Source: Erodium maritimum
Lineage: Eukaryota; Streptophyta; Magnoliopsida; Geraniales; Geraniaceae
Direction of reading: 5' to 3'
DNA: 64,000 nt
Assembly: GCA_963921825.1 (NCBI GenBank)
Contig: OY997593.1
Location: 56,900,039-56,964,038, forward strand
In this document: positions 47,263-56,955 of the stretch, one piece after another
Position numbering within the stretch: position 1 is the stretch's first letter
Layout: the number at the start of each line of letters is the position of its first letter
Translations under genes and position numbers: made by a program
The notes under the pieces: model-generated
Told to the model about the DNA's origin: nothing
Databases searched by the model: none
The model's input: the letters and a program-made list of their open reading frames with translations, nothing else

Positions 47263-48044
47263 GTGGGTAGGTACACCGAGAGTAACCAAGTTAATTACTT
47301 AGAATTACTAGGCTCGGCTCAATAAGCCTAAGGAGATGAGGAGACTTGGATTCCAAAATATCTATACCATGAAGCTGGATAAGATGGGATGAAAGATTCT
47401 CACGAAATCAGAGAGTGTGGTGGGCCAGGTATATAAGGCTGATACTTTTCTAAGTGCTACTTTCTATCGGCATGAGGAGAAATAACAACAGCTACATGTG
47501 ATCTAGTATTTGAGATACCATAGCCCTACTCCTTCAGGGTTCCAGGCAGAAAATAAGGGGAGGCAATGAGACGCCCATTCTTAGGGAACCTTGGCTGCTA
47601 GGGGACGGTCCCTATATAGAACCTGAGACAGCAGGATTGGAAGGTAAATTAGTTAGATCCCTACTCTGACATGACATTTGGGCCTAAGATACCACCAAAT
47701 TTAACCATCTACTAAACACTTGGGACCAGGAGGAAGTTTTCAAAATCGTCTCCTCCTCCCTGGAGTGTAAAAACCAATGGTATTAGCTCCGGGACACAAA
47801 TGGTCTCTAGACATGCAAGGGTGGCTACTATGACCTCTTTCGGGTGAATGGTTAGTGGGTACAAGCCGCGACATCAAATGTCCAGCCGCGTATTCAAGTC
47901 TTCTTATAGAGGATTTTATAGATAATCTTCAAGTGGCAGTCACCTGGGGACGGAATTTTTCTCAATCCTAGAGGTTTGTTCTATATGAGACTTGGCCTCG
48001 AAATTGACCTTACACCTACTAATACATTATCCCCAGTTAGTTAT
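47263..48044 (+). pseudogene. LINE-A ORF2 relic: RT end and C-terminal region
   Basis: This continues LINE-A after LINE-B. The clearest trace is GLGFQNIYTMKLDKMG at about 47,343-47,390, followed by WKILTKSESVVGQVYKADTF-like residues. These are the PKxxGGLGFRNL and ESLVSQVFKARYF region of L1-type ORF2. The rest is too decayed to place. It ends at the copia-type LTR starting at 48,045. Confidence 0.6.
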
Positions 48045-48848
48045 TGTTGGGACATGGCTGAAATCAGCGACACTATCTTAAGGATTCTAGGGTGCAAAAA
48101 CACAGCAGAAATAAATAAAAACCTAGAAATCCTTATGATCCATGTAATTCCGAGTAAACTGACAAAACAAGTTCGAGGTGGGGACTGTCATAATGCTTTT
48201 TCTTGTCGAGGTTGAGATGTCTCTAAAAGGATGCGTCCTCTACATGTATCCACACCAACAATGGCTCCCAAAACGAATGTGCGTGCTTGCACAAAAAAAC
48301 ACCTTCTCTCTTTTCTTTCTCTGTTTTTTTTTCTTTTCTTTCTGTGTTTCTCACAAATGAATTATCTTCAAAATGTAGCAACTCTTTTCAATTTCGTAAT
48401 TCCAAGTGGGTTAAGAAATATCAACTAAGTGGATATACTTTAGGAGAGAGTGGAATTTAAAATAAAATTAATTTGAATTTCTGAAATTCAAATAACTTTA
48501 GTTGAATTTAAAACAAAATAAATATAAATATGTATATGTTTTTTTAGAATAAAAATGTATATATTTATTTTCAAGGTTCAAATATATCAAATTTGAGTCT
48601 GAAAATAAATACATAATATATACTACATTTATTTGATTTATGTTCTCAACATAAATGACTAATATAATATTATTATATTAAAAAAAGAAAAATCTAGTAA
48701 TAATCGATTTGCATGACCGTGCACTTCCACGGTCTCACTTATCAAAGGACCCAACGATATCTATCTCATATTTACATGAGGGACAAATCCCTTATCAGTC
48801 ACTCACACTTCTCACATATATGATTATGTACCCAACAACTATTTTTTT

Positions 48849-50501
48849 GGGGGGATAGATGATGGTTTTATTAAAAGCTTTTTTCCCCAAAGTGGGAAAA
48901 AAAAGAGGACCGCCCAAAAGGCTATCCCATATAACGTGCGAAGAAACTCTTCCAGAAAGTGGTAAGAGATTCTCCTACAAAAAATGAGAAAAGAGAAACA
49001 TTAGCCTAATACAAAGCACTATAAATGATCAACCGAAGCAACTGCATCCGCGGTCTCAGCCTTCAGTAAAATCCTGGTAGCGACAAAATGTCTCCAAACC
49101 TCATTTCTACGTTTGGCTTCTAGAATCTCACTATCACTCACAACAAGTGAACGAGTTGAAACTCTAAAAGGTTGTTGAGGTTTCTTCTTTCTGTTCCCTT
49201 TAGTCTTCTTTACTGACTCAGGCGACCATACAGGAAAATCTTGGTTGAAGCTTGAAAGTAGATTAAGGGAGGGAGTCAGAGAAACCTGAGAATCCGACTC
49301 TTTGGCGGGTGTGAAACCCGAACCTGACTGCACAACAAGGGCGGGCGCAGACCCCGTACCAGCCTCAGGCTCGTGATCCACATGAAGTTCAAGAGGTGAC
49401 ATTAAAGGCCCAACTTGTTCAGCTACATGTTCTACAGGCCCAACCAAGCCCTGCTGGCCCAAATCTGAACAAAGAGGCATTGACGAAGCAATCTGCTCCA
49501 CCGAATTAACGAGATCAAGAGGATCAAGTTTGGCGAGAGAATCTCGCGATGCAGCTGTAACTCCATGATCTTCGGACGGTGAACGCAGCACTTCACCAGT
49601 CAAAGCTGCGTGATCTTCGATCGGTTCAACCCCTGATTTGCGGCTGGTAAGTCGGTACGAGGATCTCGTCTTGCTTCTGTCACCGGCGAACGAGAAGAGC
49701 CAAAGACCGGCGAGTGACCACCAAGGGATTGCATAAGCTCACGTTCAACTCCGGAGCTATGAATCCGAGGTCGAGCGAGTGCCACTAGAAGCTGAAGTCC
49801 GTTGAGTTTAAAACCATTCAAACTTGCCACTGCCTGAGACGCTGTAGAGTCGTCAGAGAAAGTGATGAAACCAAAACGCCGTCCTCTTTTATTTGGCCGG
49901 CGAGGAACAGAGCATGTACGGATATCTCCATATGAACTGAAGAAATTCTTCACCCATTCCATCTTGGTCTTAAGTGGGAGATTACAAACAAAAATCTGGT
50001 TTGTGAGAACCTCTGTACAAAGAGTTCGTGAATCTCTGTATTTCGACTTCGGTTTGGTTGCCGGAACAGGAGCTGGAACAACCCGTGATGAATGAACCTC
50101 TTGACTGAGGTTAACGGGCAAAGAAGCCACCGTCGGGTCTGGAACGGAGCCACACTTGGTGCGCACTCTCCGACTCTGCGTCTTGGCCGGACGGTCTGCT
50201 GGTGTAGGAATAGGAGCAGTCACGCTCCGTCTCTGCATCTTCTTAACCACCTTAACCCTGGTTAAATCACCTGCAACATTGGATGAACGTGTACCTTCCT
50301 TCTCCTCCCGATAGCGTCGATTCCGTCTATAATCAACACAAACAACATTTGTCTTTGACCTCCTAACCGTGGAAGGCCGTCGACCAAGGAGGCTCCTTCC
50401 CTGTGACGACGCTGGAGAAACTAACTTACGGTAGTCTCCGTACAAAGACAGCAGTAGTGAACAGAAGATAGAGAAGGAGAGAACCTTCACCATGCTGAAT
50501 T
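48849..50501 (-). mobile_element. RRM retroposon 1: ORF1-only poly(A) unit
   Basis: A 1,653-bp minus-strand insertion bounded by a perfect 14-bp duplication, ACAACTATTTTTTT, at 48,835-48,848 and 50,502-50,515. The 5' end is only 8 bp from the ATG of an RRM-coding frame. The 3' end has an AATAAA signal (minus strand, about 48,870) and runs into the A-rich side of the duplication. There is no endonuclease or RT and no room for one. The T-rich duplication is typical of LINE machinery. It is either a non-autonomous derivative of an RRM-ORF1 LINE or a processed copy of a cellular mRNA. The second copy at 55.2 kb argues for a repeated element. Confidence 0.82.
49019..50493 (-). pseudogene. RRM protein of retroposon 1 (LINE ORF1-like)
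   Basis: From ATG 50,493 the protein has a hydrophobic N-terminus (MVKVLSFSIFCSLLLSLYGD), a long basic stretch and an RRM at about residues 165-245. RNP2 is IFVCNL and RNP1 is RRFGFITF, both canonical. The first frame stops at 49,600 (ITQL, then TGA). A frame shifted by one base is open from 49,603 to 49,019 and carries a Ser/Pro-rich part and a basic end (GNRKKKPQQPFRVSTRSLVV). A frameshift near 49,600 in one original ORF of about 490 residues is the simplest reading. The start and domain order match the unit at 55,208. The function would be RNA binding; enzymatic motifs are absent. Confidence 0.75.
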
Positions 50502-50941
50502 ACAACTATTTTTTTATTATTCGGTTAAAGACAACGTTTAATTTTGTCAAGATACACAACCACATATATAGAAATCCATGATGACTAAAAGGTCAAAGGA
50601 TTTAAGCCATATTACGGTACTGAGAAATACTCATGACAATTCTTATATACTATTCTCATGTTTGCTCATCTAATACTATTTCACCAAATAGTATATATGA
50701 TTTGAATTCATATCGCATATGCATGATCAGTAAAACATGATCATCAGTCAACATCATGCTAGTCTTAATATATTGATAAGACTAGGGATCAATAGAATAA
50801 TAATCCTTACACATCTAAGAGTTTTACCATTAAGTCGCATACTTGATGATATTCGAAAGAGTTGATTATTCACGGAATTAACATTTAACAAAATGATAAT
50901 GTCATACACGATCAAGATTGGTCAAGGGCACAAAATTAACA

Positions 50942-51640
50942 TTGTCCTCTTGGAATACTCCTTTGATGTGTGGTTGACAATTATGATACACCCAGATGAA
51001 CAGTAAAGAGCAAGTATTTCCGTGTGAGTGTGGCAAATTTGGAAGGCTCGTTACGCCTTCGTATGTAATAACCAATGCTCATGCCTCAATGTCGTTGCAA
51101 CCATGCTGAGGTGTCACTTGTGGAGCTGACACGAGGCACATTTCGACCTGATGAACACATCGTAACCGACCCATCCACCGAAAGAAAATTGATGGTCCCC
51201 GAGATGGATAACTGTTAATCTGGATGGTGTTTTATTCTGGGAAACATCTCAATCAGCTTGAGGATTCATCTGCCGTAATGATCAGGGACATGTTCTAACG
51301 GTCGAAACATGATTCTCCTAGGCTCAACCTGACCACGTTTGCGAAGGCTTAGGAAATCAAGGTAGCGTTATGATGGGTACAAGACTATGCAAATACAAGG
51401 GTGATCATTCGTAGCGACGCCTAGTTACTGGTCAATTTCATCAATAACGACTTCCACCCACTATCCCCCTTGGGTTGCATCCTCTAGAAATGTAGGTTCA
51501 TCTGGAACTCTATCAAAAATATAAAACTTAATTACGTGACACAGTTAACAAACAAAGCCTTTCAATGATACATTAGAGAGACTCGTTCTGTGTAGTCCAT
51601 ACGTAATCAAAATTTATTAAATCGGATGCATTTTTTATGT
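50942..51640 (+). pseudogene. LINE-A ORF2 relic: linker and RNase H
   Basis: The end of LINE-A. Traces include VWQIWKARYAFVCNN at about 51,030-51,075 (the W.iWkaRN motif after zf-RVT) and then VNLDGVLFWETSQSA followed by GFICRNDQGHVLTVET at about 51,210-51,310. The latter match LINE-D residues WAINTDEALF and WICRDDRGQL. Stops and shifts are frequent. A poly(A) tract is not preserved, so the 3' edge is placed only approximately. Confidence 0.6.
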
Positions 51641-51689
51641 ATCTCAATCGATAAAGCTACACCAACGTTATCCTGCCAATAATATTTAA

Positions 51690-53790
51690 CTAAGCATGTA
51701 ACATATCTTTTCTAGATATAAAAGAGAGAATCATTTATCTCCGCTATATTATAACTTGTTTTTAAGAAAATAATCCGAACACATTTTATTATGGTCAGGG
51801 TGTGCGCAACTTGCTTCAACGCAAGACATGCCCTAGTCTCCTAGCTAGTTCAGCTAGTAAATGTACTTTTAAGACTTGTAAATTGAGATTATGTTAATTA
51901 ATTATGGTTTGCCTATAACAGTTGGCAAAAACACAAATTTAGATCCTTGAAACACGGGAACTTGTGTATTTTAAACTACAAGGCTCGACCAAATTAGGAC
52001 AAGTGTGCAGGTCTTTTATAGGACTTGGAAAATGGTGGGAATATATACATATGCAGCCTATGATATGCTGGTCTTTTGCAATTGTAGGGATTGGACCATT
52101 TATATTGCACCTATCTTGATTTTTTTTTTTTATCATCCAACGAGAGTTTATTAATTCAAGTCTTCAAGATGAAGAGTAAGAATAAGGGATAAACCCTCAA
52201 GAGAAGACGAAGCACAAGGACTTATATTACGGAGACGAAAGTTGGGTCTAACAAAATCTAAACTCAAACTTTCCTAACTTAAAATACAGACGGAGAGTTC
52301 CCAACAAGGGGAACAACAAGACAACCGGAAAACAGAAAAAGGTCTGAAACCGGGATTTTCCAACCATTAAGCCCTTGAGGGGAAAAAACTCAACACTGGC
52401 CACCGAGCGCTCCCAGAATACTAATAACCGCCAAAACTTGTGAGGAATACCTGAATCACCGGCGCCTCCCACCCCATGAAGGCGGCGATCGGCACGTCGG
52501 CGGCCAACACCACAAAACCGAAAACACAAGTCCGCCAACCACCCACCATCGGAACAGTTAAGACATTGAAAACGATCACACCTCGGATTTCAAAGGAAGC
52601 CAATAGGCTAAGACGACCCGCCGTAGGCCAACACCTATCCAACTAACGAAGCTCGACCGAAAAGCGGACGGGAGAGGAGAAAACTAAAGAGCGAATAGAT
52701 TCACAAGGATAGTAGTGACGCCACACAGATCTAAAAGCAGTAAAAGAAAAACGGGAGCCGCGCCTCGAAGAGCTACGAACCAAGAGTCTATGTCACCGAC
52801 CCGAAATATGGTGAAGTACGAAGAAATCGTAGCCGAAACTTGGACGGTGGAACTGTCAGTAAAACACTAGAGCTTTTGAGAGGAGACGAGCACGGGGCAC
52901 CCAAACCCACCCAAACGGCCGAGGAACACCAGGACGAGCCCCACACGTACAAGAAGACTCCACGGACATGACCGGAGACCAAGCTACACCTCTTCCGAGC
53001 ACCTGCGAGAACGGAATCAGGTGAACCCGACCTAGAAGAGCACGAGCTCCAGCCAAAAACTAGATACCGAGAAGTTGGATGACCTTAGAGCACCGGCAGG
53101 CCACATAAGATAAGCACGGCTAGCAGCTACCGACCTAAAATCCGGCCACGGGGGCCGGATCTGGAATACAAACCAGAACCTGCACATCCCCTACGAACGC
53201 CGATGAGGACCACCCAGCACCGCTTGCCATCTGAGCTAACGAGACCCGACCAAAATCTCGGGTCTTGAGTAGAATCGAGAAACTCACCACCACTAAGAAT
53301 CCGACAAGGCAGGCCGGAAGGGGACGACTCCTAGTCGCAGCAAACACTGGAGAGGAGGGAGCTCCCAGCTACTCTAGATCTGAAAGGTCCTCACAGAAGC
53401 GAGACAAAGCCAGTTCCGGCGTAGCACACATGGTCGGTGTCGAAAGAACACACATGCGTATCGGAGAAGAAAACGAAGGAGGAAGCAAGAAGAAGGCTGT
53501 GAAGAAAACAAGAAAGGAGGAAGGCTGGTGAAGAAAACGAGAAAGGAGGAACGCTGAGAACGGTCATCGTCGGCAACGACCCAGGTCGGAGCCTGAAATC
53601 GCCACTGGTGAGGGCAAGAAAGAGGGTGGCGGCGGCTCCTTTGGCTTAGGGTTAGTTGAGAGCAAAATACAATTTTAAAGAGGATCAGTCTTATTTATGA
53701 TTTTGTTGATTTGGGGTCTAAGCCGTTTTATACTCTGATCAATGTACAGTTGTTTGATTCTCTACACCAATGTGAATTTTTCTAGTCGTA
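51690..53790. repeat. Duplicated segment, copy 1 (interrupted)
   Basis: Sequence from about 51,690 to 52,115 (TTGGCAAAAACACAAATTTA, TGTGCAGGTCTTT, GGACTTGGAAAATGGTG) recurs at 61,790-62,150. The continuation at 53,700-53,790 (GTTGATTTGGGGTCTAAGCC, ATCAATGTACAGTTGTTTG) recurs at 62,185-62,260. The gap in copy 1 is a poly(A) retroposon. The left part (ACTAAGCATGTAACATATC) recurs at 55,128. There is no coding region. The origin of the segment is unknown. Confidence 0.75.
52116..53694 (-). mobile_element. Noncoding poly(A) retroposon, about 1.57 kb
   Basis: The left edge is a run of 12 T (poly(A) on the minus strand). The right edge lies where the duplicated segment resumes. On the minus strand the 5' part is like a leader (GCCAAAGGAGCCGCCGCCAC), and the body is GC-richer than its surroundings. 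Several short minus-strand frames are open, but none has a recognisable domain. The presence/absence comparison with copy 2 of the duplicated segment shows that it is an insertion. A clean target-site duplication was not found. It is likely a LINE-mobilised or LINE-derived noncoding unit. Confidence 0.6.
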
Positions 53791-55124
53791 TTAGGGAATC
53801 AACTTAACTAGAAGTTTAAGCTAATAATTGAAGAATTAATTATAATTATATTTTAATATACGTTCTCTTGGACAATCTTGGTCGTTTACATGTTTAGAGG
53901 TGAAATATATTGAATAGGAGATGAGCCCATTTAAGAAGAAAGACAAGGGCTAGCCTATTTTGAGAAAATTGAGAAAAAAATTATAGATAGTGGGGTTTGA
54001 ACCCAGATCCGTGAGAAATCAAGCTCTGATACATCATGCAACTCTCTTACTCCCAACCTCATAGTTTTTCTACTATTGTTTAAGTATTATATCTTCGTTC
54101 GAAAGAAACTGTCTGACAACGACTCCTCTGACTTTGGTGAGTTCGGTCGACTTTTAAGACTCAATGATGACCATTGTCATCAGACGAAGACTGATTAATT
54201 TCATAAAAATGTATTGTTTCCACAACCAGGGAGCCAATTTCATGTGCAAGGCATTACATTTTCGGGCATATGGATCCAATTTCTGATATAATGGAATCAA
54301 TTGTTGGGCGTAGAGAACCAATTTCCAATGCAAGAGAGTCAACCTTCGAGCAGAAAAACCAATTTTCCCATCCAAATTCAAGGGTAAGTGTGTCAATATC
54401 GTTGCAAGGCATTCCATTTTTAGACAAATAGGGCCAATTTCCTACCCAATGCAATGAATTTATGTTTTTTAACGTTTCGTTGTCGTTAGTTCTTTAGACG
54501 CGACACGTAAAATTTTTACATAGCCCTCATCCAGTCTTCATTTGCGGGACACGACACTATACTGTAACATGAGCATTTAATCATGATGCAACCTTGGTAG
54601 AGGCGGGCGTGAAGGAACAAAGCACGATGAAGAAAAGTTACACTAGCATGTCGAGGAAGATTTTCTTTTCATTGTTTGTTGGCTGCACAACTCCATGGGC
54701 TCATTTTGATGGGAACTACAAGACTAGTCACATGTCTTAGAAACAAATTGACTGTGAGTACAATGTCAAGTCCGGTATGTCATTACGAGATCATGAGCAA
54801 CTAAAGGACGTTGATTGAATGTTAAAAACAAAGTAAAAGGTTTAATGAGTATTATAAAAATGTGAAGAGTATATACACAAATGGGTAGGACGACAAGTTA
54901 TATGGAAATGTATTGAGGATGTATGCACACCACGGGAGACCTCAGAACTTATACGTAAGGTATTGGTGGTAAGTCCACGGGTTCAGAGCGCTGGTACACC
55001 TGCTTCACGGTATGAGGTCCCAGACTATAATCTGGAACTCAAGATCAATGCCTTCATTTAAACAAAGATCAAATTGACGATGGTTACTGAATAAAATTTC
55101 TTTGGTCTAGTTTTAAATATAAAA
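53791..55124. other. Gene-free AT-rich region with a 42-bp minisatellite
   Basis: No supported gene. A stretch near 54,000-54,030 (GGGGTTTGAACCCAGATC, AAGCTCTGATAC) looks like the edge of a decayed LTR element beside a tRNA-Met-type PBS, but nothing else supports one. Confidence 0.5.
54234..54405 (-). repeat. Degenerate 42-bp tandem repeat, open in one frame
   Basis: CCAATTT boxes at 54,234, 54,276, 54,318 and 54,359 are about 42 bp apart. The minus-strand frame 54,417-54,154 stays open and reads 14-residue units: KIGFSARRLTLLHW, KLVLYAQQLIPLYQ, KLDPYARKCNALHM, KLAPWLWKQYIFM. Whether this was ever a protein is unknown. No start context or homology is recognised. Confidence 0.6.
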
Positions 55125-55189
55125 ATTTACTAAGCATGTATCACATCCTTTCTAGAGAAGAAGTAAAATGAGCCTTTAGTGCAGGGAAA

Positions 55190-56955
55190 AACTGGTGGTG
55201 TTTGTTAATGGCAAAGCCTGCGTTTCTCTCGTTTCGATCCTTTTGCTCTGTTTTGATCGCTTCATACAAGGAATATTGTTCAATCCTTCATGGGACTGAC
55301 CAGGAAGCAATCAACAGAATGGAGAAGAGAAAGCCTAGCAACATAGTAAAGAAGGGAACACGGATCACGCGTGGTCGTCGGAAAACTGATGCTCATGTTA
55401 AGAACTCTTCTGCTGGGCTCAAGGAGGTCGGAAAACAGAGACACGTTGTCTCCAACGTTGATGTATCTGATAGAATCAAGGAAACCTCAATTCCTTTCGA
55501 TACAGGTGGGACCAACGTGAAAGAAATCGTTCTGGAGAAGACTCGGACTGCTGTAAGCGTCCCGGCGACCAAAACGGATTTAAAAGCGTCTCGACGGTCG
55601 AAGCCTAAGGTGTATCAGTTGCAAGAAAACGAAATGTTTATCTGTAACTTACCATACAGAACCACGGATGTGTGGGTTCGCAACGTCTTTGGTGCGTATG
55701 GTGATATTACGTCTTCCTCTGTTCTATCTCGACCAAACCGAAACAACAATTTCTTTGGTTTTGTGAGCTATGGAACGAAGGAACAGGCGTCTCATGCTGT
55801 TGATGGTCTGAACGGTTTCAAGATAAACGGCTTTTCTTTGTTTGTCGCCATTGCTCGGCGCCGGAAGGAGTTGTCGGCGAGCTGTGATCTGAAACAGAGC
55901 ATCGATGCCATTTTCACTATTAACTTGCTGGAATCGGCATCTCCGTCTGAGACCGTGAAATAGAGCACTTGTATAGTGGCTTCAGAGGAAGATGGTGTAT
56001 TACAGGGAACTGGAGGGTTGATTCCTCCAACTGGTTTCCGTCTCGACCTCGTGCCAGCAACAATTTCCGACGACGCTTCAATTGGCCATGGATCCCGCGA
56101 ATCAGAGCAATCGGATCTGCCAGATTTTTCGGAATCAAATCACCTTGATTCTCAGGTGTGTGTACCTGAAAATGGGGTGGGAATCGATTCGGTTTTGAAC
56201 GTGATACAGTCAAGGTTGGAGAAGAATTGCGAGAATCGCGATGACGTTGATGCTCCAGACACGTTCAAGGCAGGACTTGAGCCTGAGTCTTCTTGGGCCG
56301 CAGACCCAGTAAAGAGCTTAGAGCCAGCCCACCTTTGTGGGTCTGATCCAGTCCAATTACCAATTAAGGAATCAGATCGTGGGTCGGTGATTGGGCCCAG
56401 CAAAAGCCCATTTGGTAAGGCCCAAGATTCGAGGCCTAGTTTTAATGGGTCGGTTTCCGACTTGGTGACCCAAATTCCACCATTTTTTGTGTCTCACCAG
56501 GTGGAAAATGGAGATTCGATAGGGGCTCATCCAAGTAGTCCGTGGAAGGAGGCTCTCCTTCAACCTCCAAATTCTAAACCTTTGAACAAGGGTCGTCTTT
56601 CGAAGCAACCTGTTAGAACTTCGAACCGTCAAAGTCAGCCTCCCAAGTTCTTAGGGGATTACTATATCGTTCACATCAAACCAGCTCATTCTAGGAGTCG
56701 GAAGAGAGTTGTAAATCTAGTGGACTTTGGGAACCGGATCTTACAACACACTCAAGCTGCTCTACTGACTCATGCAGATAAAGCATTTGATGATCCAACG
56801 TTGACTTCGGAGGATGATGAGTGGGTCACTGATGGTTAATTCTGTGTTTTTTTTTTCGGGGTTTGTTCCAACAGCTCCTTCTGAGAGCTCTCGTGTAATG
56901 GTTAACTTTGGTTAGACCCTTATTTGAATCAATAATTTTATATTTTGATATACTT
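55190..56955 (+). mobile_element. RRM retroposon 2 (or 5' half of a LINE with LINE-D)
   Basis: A plus-strand unit with the same plan as 48,849-50,501: ATG close to the left edge, RRM frame, then a short 3' tail. After the stop at 56,839 come about 115 bp (a T-run, CGGGGTTTG, then AATCAATAATTTTATATTTTG), similar in layout to the 3' end of unit 1. LINE-D sequence begins directly after. The paralogous segment at 51.7 kb lacks everything from about 55,187 to 61,735, so unit 2 plus LINE-D either arrived together or side by side. No target-site duplication for unit 2 alone was found. Confidence 0.65.
55208..56839 (+). pseudogene. RRM protein of retroposon 2 (LINE ORF1-like)
   Basis: From ATG 55,208 (MAKPAFLSFRSFCSVLIASY) the protein has a hydrophobic start, a basic region, then an RRM at about residues 142-217 with RNP2 MFICNL and RNP1 NFFGFVSY. 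It stops at TAG 55,961-55,963. The same frame then continues open for 290 residues to 56,839. That second part is acidic/Ser/Pro-rich and ends in a basic stretch (AHSRSRKRVVNLVDF) and acidic tail (SEDDEWVTDG). A single stop thus separates two halves, at the same architectural point as the break in unit 1. An upstream in-frame TTG at 55,202 is a poorer start. Role: RNA binding, probably LINE ORF1p-like. Confidence 0.78.

Larger units (their letters stand above)
48045..50941. mobile_element. Old copia-type solo LTR, split by RRM retroposon
   Basis: The left edge TGTTGGGACATGGCTGAAATC and the right edge GGGCACAAAATTAACA echo the ends of the copia LTR at 13,858 (TGTTGGGTCTC, GGGCACTAAAACTAACA). 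Inside, GAGGGACAAATCCCTTATCA near 48,777 matches the GAGGGATAAATCCCTTAG of that LTR. LTR sequence is 48,045-48,848 and 50,516-50,941, about 1.2 kb. No clear 5-bp duplication is seen, fitting an old age, and no internal region remains. LINE-A traces resume to its right. Confidence 0.6.

Noticed and set aside
49600-49610. Programmed ribosomal frameshift in RRM unit 1
   Set aside because: The bases at the shift (CAGCTTTGACTGG) do not form a standard slippery heptamer. A plain frameshift mutation is simpler.
53985-54035. PBS-like AAGCTCTGATAC beside GGTTTGAACCC
   Set aside because: Only one short match, with no LTR pair, polypurine tract or coding trace nearby.
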